NCBI GenBank assembly: GCA_029254025.1 | Contig: JAQWYK010000047.1 | Coordinates: forward strand, 101,259-165,258 | DNA length: 64,000 nucleotides | Direction: 5' to 3' | Source of the DNA: Crocinitomicaceae bacterium | Lineage (GTDB): Bacteria; Bacteroidota; Bacteroidia; Flavobacteriales_D; Crocinitomicaceae | Shown here: one piece after another, positions 44,821 through 53,687 of the stretch | How positions within the stretch are numbered: the stretch's first letter is position 1 | How the letters are laid out: each line of letters starts with the position of its first letter | Translations under genes and position numbers: made by a program | The notes under the pieces: generated by a model | Database searches by the model: none | What the model was told of the DNA's origin: nothing | What the model saw: the letters and a program-made list of their open reading frames with translations, nothing else

Positions 44821-46062
44821 TTGCGTCCAAATATCAACAATAACAATAAAAAGAAAATAATTAACGATCCGGTTTACGGTTTTATTTCTTTGCCGAACGA
44901 TATTATTTTTGATATCATTGAACATCCGTACTATCAGCGGTTGAGGCGAATTAAGCAGCTGGGGATGTCTCATCTCGTGTATCCGGGCGCGTTGCACACA
45001 CGTTTTCATCATGCCATTGGTGCGACTCATTTAATGTTGAAAGCGATTCAAGTAATTCGGAAAAAAGGGCACGAAATCACGCCTGAAGAAGAAACAGCGG
45101 CCCTAGTAGCTATACTTTTACATGATATTGGACATGGTCCGTTCAGTCACACCTTAGAACACGATATTGTTAGTGGGGTAAGTCATGAGCAAATCTCGTC
45201 TTTTTTTATGCAGCGCTTAGCCAATGATTTAAGTCAAGAGATTGATTTGGCGATTCGTATTTTTGAGAATGACTACCCTAAAACCTTTTTGCATCAGCTT
45301 GTCTCTGGTCAGTTGGACATGGATCGCATGGATTATTTGAATCGGGATAGTTTTTACACGGGAGTGTCAGAGGGTGTGATTGGTTCCGACCGAATAATTG
45401 AAATGCTGAATGTCAAGGATAACAAATTGGTAGTAGAAGAAAAGGGCGTTTATTCAATTGAAAAGTTCCTCGTTGCGCGTCGCTTGATGTATTGGCAGGT
45501 GTATTTGCACAAGACGGTTGTTTCATCCGAAGTAATGCTCACGTTTATTTTGAAGCGTGCCAAAGAGTTAACTCAAGGGGGCGATGATTTGTTTTCAAGT
45601 CCGCCGTTTCGATTATTTCTTGAAAATAACTTCGACTTAAGTGATTTTGAGAAAAATCCAGAGATTTTAAATCAATTTGCCTTGTTGGATGATAACGACA
45701 TTATGGGCGCGGTGAAAGTCTGGCAGTTTCATTCGGACAAGGTGCTCTCTTTGTTATGCAGTTGGTTGGTCAATCGTAAATTATTTAAAATTGAAATTGC
45801 GAAAACACCTTTTTCATCCGATCGATTAACCTATGAACGCGATTTAGCGAAAGAAACTTATAGGTTAACAGATGAAGAGGTGAACTACTTTATTTATACG
45901 GACCACTTAACGAATAACGCCTACAATGAAAAACGCGAGAACATCAACTTATTGTTGAAGTCAGGAGAAGTAATCGATGTAAGTAAGGCGGCAGATAATT
46001 TAAATATTTCAGCACTTTCTACGCCAGTTGAGAAGTTCTATCTGTGTTACCCTGTCCATTAA
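44821..46062 (+). CDS. HD-domain phosphohydrolase (SamHD1/dGTPase-like)
   Basis: 413 aa. HD motif ILLHDIGHGPFSHTLEH, with earlier HTRFHHAIGATHLM supplying the first His, and a later GQLDMDRMDYLNRDSF with the distal Asp. Similar proteins hydrolyse nucleotides or dNTPs; the substrate is unknown. The frame starts with TTG at 44821. No ATG lies upstream in frame, and the conserved INDPVYGFISLP segment follows immediately, so a non-ATG start is required. It is divergent from porX with only 46 bp between the starts. Confidence 0.87.
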   Translation: MRPNINNNNKKKIINDPVYGFISLPNDIIFDIIEHPYYQRLRRIKQLGMSHLVYPGALHTRFHHAIGATHLMLKAIQVIRKKGHEITPEEETAALVAILLHDIGHGPFSHTLEHDIVSGVSHEQISSFFMQRLANDLSQEIDLAIRIFENDYPKTFLHQLVSGQLDMDRMDYLNRDSFYTGVSEGVIGSDRIIEMLNVKDNKLVVEEKGVYSIEKFLVARRLMYWQVYLHKTVVSSEVMLTFILKRAKELTQGGDDLFSSPPFRLFLENNFDLSDFEKNPEILNQFALLDDNDIMGAVKVWQFHSDKVLSLLCSWLVNRKLFKIEIAKTPFSSDRLTYERDLAKETYRLTDEEVNYFIYTDHLTNNAYNEKRENINLLLKSGEVIDVSKAADNLNISALSTPVEKFYLCYPVH

Positions 46063-46162
46063 TAAATCTAGGATTCCCGAAAACAAGCACTGTTGCTCGT
46101 TAATCCATGATTCGATGTTAAAAAAAGAATTTTGTAATAGAATAGTTTAGGACTTGTTTTTA

Positions 46163-46170
46163 TATTTTTG
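46163..46170 (+). promoter_or_regulatory. -7 box directly before lpxD
   Basis: TATTTTTG matches TANNTTTG and ends only 4 bp before the lpxD ATG, implying a near-leaderless transcript. TTTG at 46131-46134 is 28 bp upstream, too far for a standard -33. Confidence 0.5.
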
Positions 46171-46174
46171 AAGA

Positions 46175-47209
46175 ATGGAATTTTCAGCAGCTCAAATTGC
46201 AGGTATACTTAATGGTGAAGTTCAAGGCGATCCAGAAGTTACTGTTTCTGGTTTGTCCAAAATTGAGGAAGGCCAACCCAATACACTTTCGTTTTTAGCC
46301 AATATGAAGTACGAGGAGTTTATATATTCCACTGGAGCTTCCATTGTGATTGTGAATAAAACGTTCGAAGCAAAAGACAAACTTCCTTCAACACTCACTT
46401 TGGTAAAGGTAGATGATGCATACAGTTGTTTTGCAAAACTGCTGGAGGTGTATAATCAAATGAGACAAAAACAGCCTCAAATTGAACAGCCATCATTTGT
46501 TTCTCCATCCGCTAAACTTGGTAAAGATGTATATGTTGGAGCATTTTCGTACATTTCAGAGGACGCTGTGATTGGTGAAGGTGTTAAGATATATCCAAAC
46601 GCATATATTGGTGAAGGAGTAGTTATTGGTGACCACACTACAGTGTTTCCTGGGGTAAAGATTTACCGCGATTGCAAAATAGGTTCAGCGTGTATTATTC
46701 ATGCGGGAAGTGTGATTGGAGCCGATGGTTTTGGTTTTGCTCCAGATGCCGACGGTAACTTTCAAAAAGTACCGCAGATAGGGAATGTTGTGATTGAAGA
46801 TCGTGTCGAAATCGGCGCAAATTGTACCATTGATAGAGCTACATTGGGTTCTACATTTATACGGCAAGGAGCAAAGATTGATAATTTGGTACAAATCGCG
46901 CACAATGTTGATGTAGGGCGTAATTCGGCAATGGCTGCTCAGGTAGGAGTTGCGGGGTCTACAAAGATAGGTGAACGCGTTATGGTAGGTGGCCAAGCTG
47001 GAATAAGCGGCCATATCAAAATAGCAGATGATACAAAGATAGTAGCACAGTCGGGAATACCTGGAAGTGTAAAAAAACCAGGGCAAATCCTTATGGGTAG
47101 CCCGGGTATTCCAATGGAAGATTTTAAAAAATCTTATTTTGGGTTTAGGAAGCTGCCTTTTATTTTGGTTAAGCTTAGAGAACTTGAAGATAGATTAAAA
47201 GAGAAATAG
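46175..47209 (+). CDS. lpxD: UDP-3-O-acyl-glucosamine N-acyltransferase
   Basis: 344 aa, third step of lipid A synthesis. N-terminal uridine-binding domain (1-100; [18 protein letters not shown]), then a left-handed beta-helix of hexapeptide repeats ([20 protein letters not shown]). The signature [13 protein letters not shown] precedes the catalytic-His stretch [11 protein letters not shown]-terminal helix [21 protein letters not shown]. It leads an lpxD/lpxC-fabZ/lpxA operon with 21-bp and 2-bp spacers. Confidence 0.96.
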   Translation: MEFSAAQIAGILNGEVQGDPEVTVSGLSKIEEGQPNTLSFLANMKYEEFIYSTGASIVIVNKTFEAKDKLPSTLTLVKVDDAYSCFAKLLEVYNQMRQKQPQIEQPSFVSPSAKLGKDVYVGAFSYISEDAVIGEGVKIYPNAYIGEGVVIGDHTTVFPGVKIYRDCKIGSACIIHAGSVIGADGFGFAPDADGNFQKVPQIGNVVIEDRVEIGANCTIDRATLGSTFIRQGAKIDNLVQIAHNVDVGRNSAMAAQVGVAGSTKIGERVMVGGQAGISGHIKIADDTKIVAQSGIPGSVKKPGQILMGSPGIPMEDFKKSYFGFRKLPFILVKLRELEDRLKEK

Positions 47210-47230
47210 AGTTTTATTGCATTAGCACGT

Positions 47231-48631
47231 ATGGGAGATAAACAGCGCACTTTAAAAGCTTCGGTAACATTATCCGGAGTAGGGTTACATACAGGTGAAA
47301 GAGTTAATTTAGAGATATGCCCAGCACCGGAGAATCATGGTTATAAATTTCAACGTGTTGATTTGGATGGTCAACCTACGATAAACGCAGATGCGGACTT
47401 AGTTGTTTCTACGGAAAGAGGGACAACATTAGAACAGAATGGTGCGCGCGTATATACTACTGAACACGTATTAGCTGCGCTGTATGGGATGGAAGTGGAT
47501 AATGCACTTATTAAAATTGATAACTCTGAGATTCCAATCATGGACGGAAGTGCATGGCCTTTTGTAGAGGCAATTGAATCGGTTGGATATCTGGAGCAAG
47601 AAGCTGAGCGGAATTATTTTTATTTGAATGAAAATATTCCTTGGGAGGACACCGAGAAGGGAATAGAAATACTCGCAGTACCGGATACAAATTACCGTAT
47701 TACGGTAATGGTTGACTACAAGTCGCCAGTTCTTGGTACACAACACGCCAGTATGTATAACATTGGTGAGTTCAAGAATGAAATTGCTCGTTGTAAGACA
47801 TTTGTCTTTTTAAGAGAACTAGAAGTCTTAGCAAATCATGGACTAATTAAAGGAGGCGACCTGGATAATGCTATAATTTTAGTAGAACGTGAGAACGTTG
47901 AGCAAGAAGAGTTGGATCGTTTGGCAAAACTTCTGGGTAAAGAAGGGTTAAAAGTGGATATAAAAGGCATTGGAACATTGAATAATTATCAACTGAAATT
48001 TGAAAATGAACCAGCTCGTCACAAACTATTAGACATCGTGGGGGATCTTGCGCTGGTAGGACGCCCGCTTAAAATGCATATTTTGGGAGCTCGACCAGGG
48101 CATTCTGGGAATACGCGATTCGCAAAAGTTATTAAGGAGCAAATTAAGAAACAAGAGTGTGCGCCAAAAGAGTTCGACTTGGATAAAGCGCCGTTATATG
48201 ATATCAACGACATCGAAAAGATGTTGCCACACCGTTACCCGTTTTTATTAGTCGACAAGGTGATGGAGATTGGAGAAGAGTCTATTATTGGTGTGAAGAA
48301 CGTTACCATGAACGAACCTATGTTTCAGGGGCATTTTCCTGGAAACCCTGTTTTTCCTGGTGTTTTGCAAATTGAAGCAATGGCGCAATGCGGGGGTATT
48401 TTTTCCTTAAGTAAAGTGGAAGATCCACATTTGTATTCGACATATTTCATGAAAATTGATAACGTGAAGTTTAAAAAGAAGGTCCTTCCTGGGGATACTT
48501 TAGTTTTTGAACTACATTTGTTGTCACCGATGCGACGTGGTTTGGTAAATATGGGAGGGAAAGCCTATGTGAACGGTCAAGTTGTTATGGAGGCCGAAAT
48601 GTTAGCCCAAGTGATAAAAGATAAAGAATAA
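47231..48631 (+). CDS. lpxC-fabZ: Bifunctional UDP-3-O-acyl-GlcNAc deacetylase / 3-hydroxyacyl-ACP dehydratase fusion
   Basis: 466 aa fusion typical of Bacteroidota. LpxC domain (1-about 305): GVGLHTGE, EHVLAALYGMEVDNALI (zinc His), MDGSAWPFVEAI, and HKLLDIVGDLALVGRP with the second zinc site and catalytic region. FabZ hot-dog domain (about 318-466): MLPHRYPFLLVDKV, FQGHFPGNPVFPGVLQIEAMAQ with the active His and Glu. One chain thus carries the committed lipid A step and a fatty-acid dehydratase, competing for hydroxyacyl-ACP. lpxA begins 2 bp after the stop. Confidence 0.96.
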   Translation: MGDKQRTLKASVTLSGVGLHTGERVNLEICPAPENHGYKFQRVDLDGQPTINADADLVVSTERGTTLEQNGARVYTTEHVLAALYGMEVDNALIKIDNSEIPIMDGSAWPFVEAIESVGYLEQEAERNYFYLNENIPWEDTEKGIEILAVPDTNYRITVMVDYKSPVLGTQHASMYNIGEFKNEIARCKTFVFLRELEVLANHGLIKGGDLDNAIILVERENVEQEELDRLAKLLGKEGLKVDIKGIGTLNNYQLKFENEPARHKLLDIVGDLALVGRPLKMHILGARPGHSGNTRFAKVIKEQIKKQECAPKEFDLDKAPLYDINDIEKMLPHRYPFLLVDKVMEIGEESIIGVKNVTMNEPMFQGHFPGNPVFPGVLQIEAMAQCGGIFSLSKVEDPHLYSTYFMKIDNVKFKKKVLPGDTLVFELHLLSPMRRGLVNMGGKAYVNGQVVMEAEMLAQVIKDKE

Positions 48632-48633
48632 GT

Positions 48634-49410
48634 ATGATAAGTAAGTTGGCTTCCGTTTCCTCTGATGCTTCTTTGGCAGAAGGGATAGTAGTAGAGGGTT
48701 TTACCACTATTTACGACGACGTAGTAATTGGTAAAAACACGAAGATCGGTCCCAACGTTACTATATATCCAGGCACTCGAATAGGTGATAACTGCCAGGT
48801 TTTCCCCGGTGCGGTGATTGGCGCGGTTCCACAAGATTTAAAATTTGGCGGTGAAGAAACTACCGTTGAAATTGGAAACAATACGGTAATTCGAGAATGC
48901 GTAACGATTCACCGTGGTACTGTAGACAGAATGAAAACGGTAGTTGGAAACAATTGCTTGATTATGGGTTATGTTCATATAGCTCATGATTGTTTAATTG
49001 GTAACAATGTGATTCTGGCAAATTATACCGGTTTATCAGGGCACGTTCAAATCGATGACTATGCTATTCTGGAAGGAAAGGTCGCTTCACAGCAGTTTAT
49101 GCATATTGGAGCACATGCCTTTGTAGCTGGAGCTTCTTTGATTCGAAAAAATGTACCGCCGTTCGTGCGCGCTGCGCGTGAACCTTTGAGTTATGCGGGT
49201 ATCAATGCTGTTGGTATGCGTAGACGGAACTTTTCCGAAGAGGATATCAAGTTAATCGAGAATATTTACCGTATTCTTTTTGTGCAAAACAATAATATTT
49301 CAAAGGGTATACAATCCTTAAATGAAGAACTTCCTGCTTCTGCCTTGAAAACTCAAGTGATTGATTTCATCAATAACAGTGAGAAAGGAATCATTCGAGG
49401 CTTGTTATAA
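48634..49410 (+). CDS. lpxA: UDP-N-acetylglucosamine acyltransferase
   Basis: 258 aa, first acylation step of lipid A. Hexapeptide beta-helix (VIGKNTKIGPNVTIYPGTRIG), DLKFGGEETTVEIG and IRECVTIHRGT. Catalytic His lies in LIMGYVHIAHDCLIG. C-terminal helical part PSLNEE-like (FSEEDIKLIENIYRILF...) fits LpxA. Last of the lpx operon; rlmD follows 26 bp later. Confidence 0.95.
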   Translation: MISKLASVSSDASLAEGIVVEGFTTIYDDVVIGKNTKIGPNVTIYPGTRIGDNCQVFPGAVIGAVPQDLKFGGEETTVEIGNNTVIRECVTIHRGTVDRMKTVVGNNCLIMGYVHIAHDCLIGNNVILANYTGLSGHVQIDDYAILEGKVASQQFMHIGAHAFVAGASLIRKNVPPFVRAAREPLSYAGINAVGMRRRNFSEEDIKLIENIYRILFVQNNNISKGIQSLNEELPASALKTQVIDFINNSEKGIIRGLL

Positions 49411-49436
49411 TTTTTCATTCAATAATAAATACAGGT

Positions 49437-50876
49437 TTGATTTCACGTGGACAGTTAATAGAGCTGAATATTTCCGATATGGCATTCGGCGGGAATGGTA
49501 TTGCAAAAATGCAAACAGAGAATGGCGAATACGTCATGTTTGTAAACAACTCGTTTCCAGGGCAAAAAGTATTGGCACGGGTTACGAAAAAAAGGAAGCG
49601 CTATGCGGAGTGCTCATTGCTGAAGGTGATTGATAGATCTCCAGAAGAAATCACTGGTTCCCCTTATCAAGAAATTAGTGGAGCGCCCTATATTTATGTT
49701 CCGACTGAGTTACAGGAGCAGTATAAGCAATCAACGACATTGGAAATCTATCGCCGTTTGGGAGATATACGGGAGATTCAGGATTTATTTGATGAGTTTA
49801 TCCCGTCACCGGATCATTTTTACTATCGGAATAAAATGGAGTATTCCTTTTCATGTATTGCTCATGATATTTATACTGATGAAGAAGTGGATGATGCTTT
49901 TGCCTTGGGATTTAAACATCGTGGAACATGGTGGAAAGTAGAAAACTTGGATAAGCCATCTGGATTATTTGATGAACAGTGGGAAACTGTGCTAATCCAG
50001 TTGAGAGACTATTTGAAGGAAACTGGTTTAGGCGCATGGCATCCACCTAAGAAAGAAGGATTTTTTAGACATATCGTAGTTCGAAAGTCGTTCCACGAAG
50101 ATAAGTTGTTACTTAATTTGGTGACCTCATCGGACGGACTGCAGCATTTCGACGCCAAGGCTTGCGCTGATTTTATCCTGCAGCTCATGGGGGATCGATT
50201 AGCGGGATTTCAGCATACTATTAATGACAATGTGGCGGATCGCGCAAAAATTGAAAACGGAAGTACAACATTACTCTATGGTCGAAACATTATCATTGAG
50301 AATTTATTAGGGTTGGAGTTTGAAATCAGTATGGAGAGTTTTTTTCAAACGAATCCAAAATCTGCTGAACGCTTGTACACTAAAGCGATGGATTATGTGT
50401 TTGAACAAGGCAATTCCTTAGATGGCCAACTTGTTATGGATCTGTTTTGTGGAACAGGAACAATTGGACAATTGTTGTCAACCCGCTCGCAAAATAGTCG
50501 TATAATCGGAGTGGATATTGTGGAAGAGGCAATCGAAGACGCCAAGCGAAATGCTGAACGGAACGGTATTAAGAATGTCGAGTTTTATGCTGCGGATGTG
50601 GGCAAATTCTTAAAGGAGTATCCTAATTATTACGGAAAAATCGGTACAATCGTATTGGATCCACCGCGAGCAGGTATAGCTCCAAAGACTTTGTTGAAAG
50701 TAGTTGAGCTTGGTGCACGTCGCATCGTATATATTTCATGTAATCCTTCGACGCAGGCGCGAGATGCTAAAACCTTACAAGAGAATGGCTATAGCCTTTC
50801 AAAGGTAAGTCTTGTGGACCAGTTTCCGCACACAAGTCATATTGAGGCAGTCGCGTTATTTGAAAAGAATATATAA
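49437..50876 (+). CDS. rlmD: RlmD-family 23S rRNA (uracil-C5)-methyltransferase without Fe-S cysteines
   Basis: 479 aa from a TTG start at 49437. TRAM domain 1-60 (ISDMAFGGNGIAKM), SAM site MDLFCGTGTIGQLL, GVDIVEEAIEDAKRNAERN, and catalytic Cys in YISCNPSTQARD (about 434). In typical RlmD a C-x5-C-x2-C cluster holds a [4Fe-4S] centre. Here the aligned positions are S75, S81 and P84 (GSPYQEISGAP), so the cluster is lost. The methyltransferase core looks intact, so activity on 23S rRNA U1939 or a related site is likely. It is placed after the lpx operon on the same strand. Confidence 0.88.
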   Translation: MISRGQLIELNISDMAFGGNGIAKMQTENGEYVMFVNNSFPGQKVLARVTKKRKRYAECSLLKVIDRSPEEITGSPYQEISGAPYIYVPTELQEQYKQSTTLEIYRRLGDIREIQDLFDEFIPSPDHFYYRNKMEYSFSCIAHDIYTDEEVDDAFALGFKHRGTWWKVENLDKPSGLFDEQWETVLIQLRDYLKETGLGAWHPPKKEGFFRHIVVRKSFHEDKLLLNLVTSSDGLQHFDAKACADFILQLMGDRLAGFQHTINDNVADRAKIENGSTTLLYGRNIIIENLLGLEFEISMESFFQTNPKSAERLYTKAMDYVFEQGNSLDGQLVMDLFCGTGTIGQLLSTRSQNSRIIGVDIVEEAIEDAKRNAERNGIKNVEFYAADVGKFLKEYPNYYGKIGTIVLDPPRAGIAPKTLLKVVELGARRIVYISCNPSTQARDAKTLQENGYSLSKVSLVDQFPHTSHIEAVALFEKNI

Positions 50877-50951
50877 TTTTTGAAACCTTTTCGTAACAGA
50901 TGCGTTATAGAAATCAACGGATCAATTATTAACTCTACAGGTTAATTAACG

Positions 50952-50981
50952 AAAGACCCCGCAGCTTGCTGCGGGGTCTTT
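50952..50981. terminator. Strong bidirectional terminator
   Basis: A 13-bp perfect stem (AAAGACCCCGCAG at 50952-50964 with its complement at 50969-50981), CTTG loop and T-run. It separates convergent rlmD and the T9SS type A gene. Confidence 0.9.
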
Positions 50982-51004
50982 TAGTTTGTTATGGGCTCTT
51001 TGCA

Positions 51005-53509
51005 CTATTGTTTGATAACCTTCGATCGCGTGACCGTTCCATCAGAAAGGATAGCTAATGCGTAGGTTCCTTTCGCTAAATGACTCATGTTGATAAAATA
51101 TTGGTCATCCAAACCTTCGAGTTGAAGGATAAGTTTTCCTTGAGAATCGTTTAGGAAAATAGTTCGCTTTTGAATCGATTCAAACTGAATAGTTACTTCA
51201 TCCACCGTGGGGTTAGGGAATACTACGAAGAATTCTTTGTAGAACTGGGCTACGTTAATCGTTGTATCAATAGTATCTTGACATGCGTCGGTTATTAGTA
51301 TTTCATCCGTTGTCTCACATCCATTCTCGTCAGTATAGACAACGCTATAAACTCCATTGCAATAAGGCACGGAATCATAGAAAAAAGAAGTTCCTGTATG
51401 ATTCAATGAATTGCCATTTAGGAACCAATCTGAGGTTCCATCATTTAAGTTGATAAATAAATTACCACTCATTCCTTGGGAAAGTTCAACTTGGCTTGGG
51501 AATGGGAAAATCGTTAATTGCATAGTGTCCCGATTAACACACCCATTGTTGTTGATTCCGACTAATACATAGCTCCCTGTGGTGGATGGAGTAATGCTTG
51601 TGCCGTTAGCTATTGCATTTGAAGGAGTGGGTATTCTAAACCATGCTAAGCTGTCCGCACCATTACCATTGAGCGTAAGGCCAATACCAGGACATCTGAA
51701 ACGATCTGGACCTGCAGATACTGCTGGTAAAGCATTTACAGTTACCTCGATAGAGGTGGAGTTTTGGCACCCCATGGCATCAGTGATGGTTAGGATAAAA
51801 ACTCCTGATGTATCTGTACTTATAGCCTGTGTTGTCGCACCATTGTTCCAGTTATAAGCAGGGGCGAAGTCAGCAGCTAACATAACAGCTCCTCCTTCAC
51901 AGAATTCTGTTGGCCCATTCGTAGAGATAACTGGACCAGGCAATGGGTTGATAACAATCGTTATTGTGTCGGAGTCCACGCAACCAGCAGCATTTTCACT
52001 AGTTACTAAATAGGTGGAAGTGACATTTGGTGTGGCCACCGGGTTAGCACATGAGGTACAGGAGAAGTTGGTAGCAGTAATTGGGTCTCCTGAGACAAGT
52101 GACCATTGGAAATTGAATCCTCCAGTGGCTCCTAGTTGTACTGATTGACCGATACAGATTTCTGAATCATTCGAGGTCGCCGTAGTTTGAAGTTGACAGT
52201 ATTTGATGGTGCTGAAATCTCGATTAGTTCCACTACCGACGGATGAACCGGTAACGAAGATATTTCCAACAGGATCTACGCGAAAATCAACCATTTGATC
52301 ACTTGAAGAGGCAGGGCCGTTGAAACGTGTCTGCCATAACTCCGTGCCTATCGTATCTAGTTTAATTGTCAGGTAGTCGTCATTATTACCAGTAATGTTC
52401 GAGTAGCCTGACGCAAAAATCTCAAAATTACTGTTTACATATACTTTTTTAGCTTCGTCGTATCCATTTGTAGCGCTTTGATAGGTATAGTCCCAGTGCA
52501 GGGTACCATTTTGGCGATAACGTGCGATGAGAAAGTCCTCACCATTTCCTAGGTTCTTAACTTTCCCTGCGACATAAATATTCCCCAGCGGATCAGTCGT
52601 TACATCAGATGGAGCGTCAAAGTCTTCGGACGAACCACCGTATACAGCGTCCCATTGTGGAGTTCCCAGACTATTCAATTTCAAGAGCATGATATCTTCT
52701 TCAATAGATACATTTCGATAGCTTGTTCCTACTATATAAACATTCCCAACGTTGTCAACTGAAATTGCTTTTGGGATGTCGATTGAACCAGCTCCATCGT
52801 ATCGATTTGCCCATTGTTGAACTCCAGAAGAGTTGTATTTTATCGTGTAGAAATCGAGGTTATTGGTCGCATCAAAGGACTCTCCGGTAACGTATACATT
52901 GTTTGCTGCATCTATCGCTAAGGCATTGATTACATCCCGTCCTGAAGGAATAAAGGTAGAGGCCCAGTTTTGACTTCCTGTTGAAGATACTGAAATGGTT
53001 ACAAAGTCCTGGTCTGCAGCAGTAGCCTCGCGCGCCCCTCCGAGAATCACATTGTTGTTTCCATCGATTCCTACGGCATTGCAAAGGTCAAACCGTGTAG
53101 TTCCTGTATAGGTGTAAAGCCATGCTTGAATACCAGTTGCGCCGTTAATTTTTAACGCCATAATATCATAATCTGTCGAACCTGTTTGGTGAAATCCGCC
53201 AACAATAACATCATTATTAGCATCGAGGACAATCCCTGTGGCGTCATCCCATCCGTTGAATGCACCATTGTAGGTATTGGTCCATAGCTCTGCTCCTGCA
53301 GGGTCGTATTTAACTGTCACGATGTCGAAATTACTCCCATTAAATGCTGTTCCTGTAACGTAGCTGTTTCCTGCTGCATCAATGACTATCCCGCGTGTAA
53401 AATCAGATTGTGACGAGTAGTCTAAACGCGATTCCCATTGCACGTTTACTTGTCCGATAATAAACATAGAGGTGTTTAATATTAAAAAGAAGAGGAGTAA
53501 TTGTTTCAT
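51005..53509 (-). CDS. T9SS type A cargo with eight SBBP beta-propeller repeats
   Basis: 834 aa secreted protein. Signal peptide 1-20 (ends FIIGQ). Eight repeats of about 50-60 aa carry the SBBP form D..GN.YVTG...(N)DF.T.KY, for example AAGNSYVTGTAFNGSNFDI and PVGNIFVTGSS. They should fold as a beta-propeller. PKD/Ig-like modules with Cys pairs follow (about 455-760). The last ~75 residues (FFVVFPNPTVDEVTIQ...SKVIKQ) are a type A T9SS sorting domain, so the protein is probably exported by T9SS and attached to the surface. The start ATG at 53509 is divergent from the type B cargo. Confidence 0.9.
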   Translation of the reverse strand: MKQLLLFFLILNTSMFIIGQVNVQWESRLDYSSQSDFTRGIVIDAAGNSYVTGTAFNGSNFDIVTVKYDPAGAELWTNTYNGAFNGWDDATGIVLDANNDVIVGGFHQTGSTDYDIMALKINGATGIQAWLYTYTGTTRFDLCNAVGIDGNNNVILGGAREATAADQDFVTISVSSTGSQNWASTFIPSGRDVINALAIDAANNVYVTGESFDATNNLDFYTIKYNSSGVQQWANRYDGAGSIDIPKAISVDNVGNVYIVGTSYRNVSIEEDIMLLKLNSLGTPQWDAVYGGSSEDFDAPSDVTTDPLGNIYVAGKVKNLGNGEDFLIARYRQNGTLHWDYTYQSATNGYDEAKKVYVNSNFEIFASGYSNITGNNDDYLTIKLDTIGTELWQTRFNGPASSSDQMVDFRVDPVGNIFVTGSSVGSGTNRDFSTIKYCQLQTTATSNDSEICIGQSVQLGATGGFNFQWSLVSGDPITATNFSCTSCANPVATPNVTSTYLVTSENAAGCVDSDTITIVINPLPGPVISTNGPTEFCEGGAVMLAADFAPAYNWNNGATTQAISTDTSGVFILTITDAMGCQNSTSIEVTVNALPAVSAGPDRFRCPGIGLTLNGNGADSLAWFRIPTPSNAIANGTSITPSTTGSYVLVGINNNGCVNRDTMQLTIFPFPSQVELSQGMSGNLFINLNDGTSDWFLNGNSLNHTGTSFFYDSVPYCNGVYSVVYTDENGCETTDEILITDACQDTIDTTINVAQFYKEFFVVFPNPTVDEVTIQFESIQKRTIFLNDSQGKLILQLEGLDDQYFINMSHLAKGTYALAILSDGTVTRSKVIKQ

Positions 53510-53631
53510 AGGGCCAAAATATTTTTGATTACCTTGATTTTCAATTCAAGACGTAATTCAACACGCAAAAGTAAGGAAAAAAAAATATAAATTCCTGTTA
53601 ATCGAAAAAATTCAACTTATCGTCGATGATG

Positions 53632-53663
53632 TTTGGTGGTTAGTCAAAATATCTATATTTTTG
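53632..53663 (+). promoter_or_regulatory. Promoter of the type B cargo operon
   Basis: -33 TTTG at 53632-53635 and -7 TATTTTTG at 53656-53663 with 20 bp between, the standard Bacteroidota spacing. The ATG at 53688 lies 24 bp after the -7 box. This is the clearest promoter in the window. Confidence 0.75.
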
Positions 53664-53687
53664 CTAGTCGAAATTAAACTAAAGAAT

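Noticed and set aside
44775..44846. Extension of porX upstream of 44774
   Set aside because: It would overlap the divergent HD gene start, and the receiver domain begins exactly at MQAKILWADDE.
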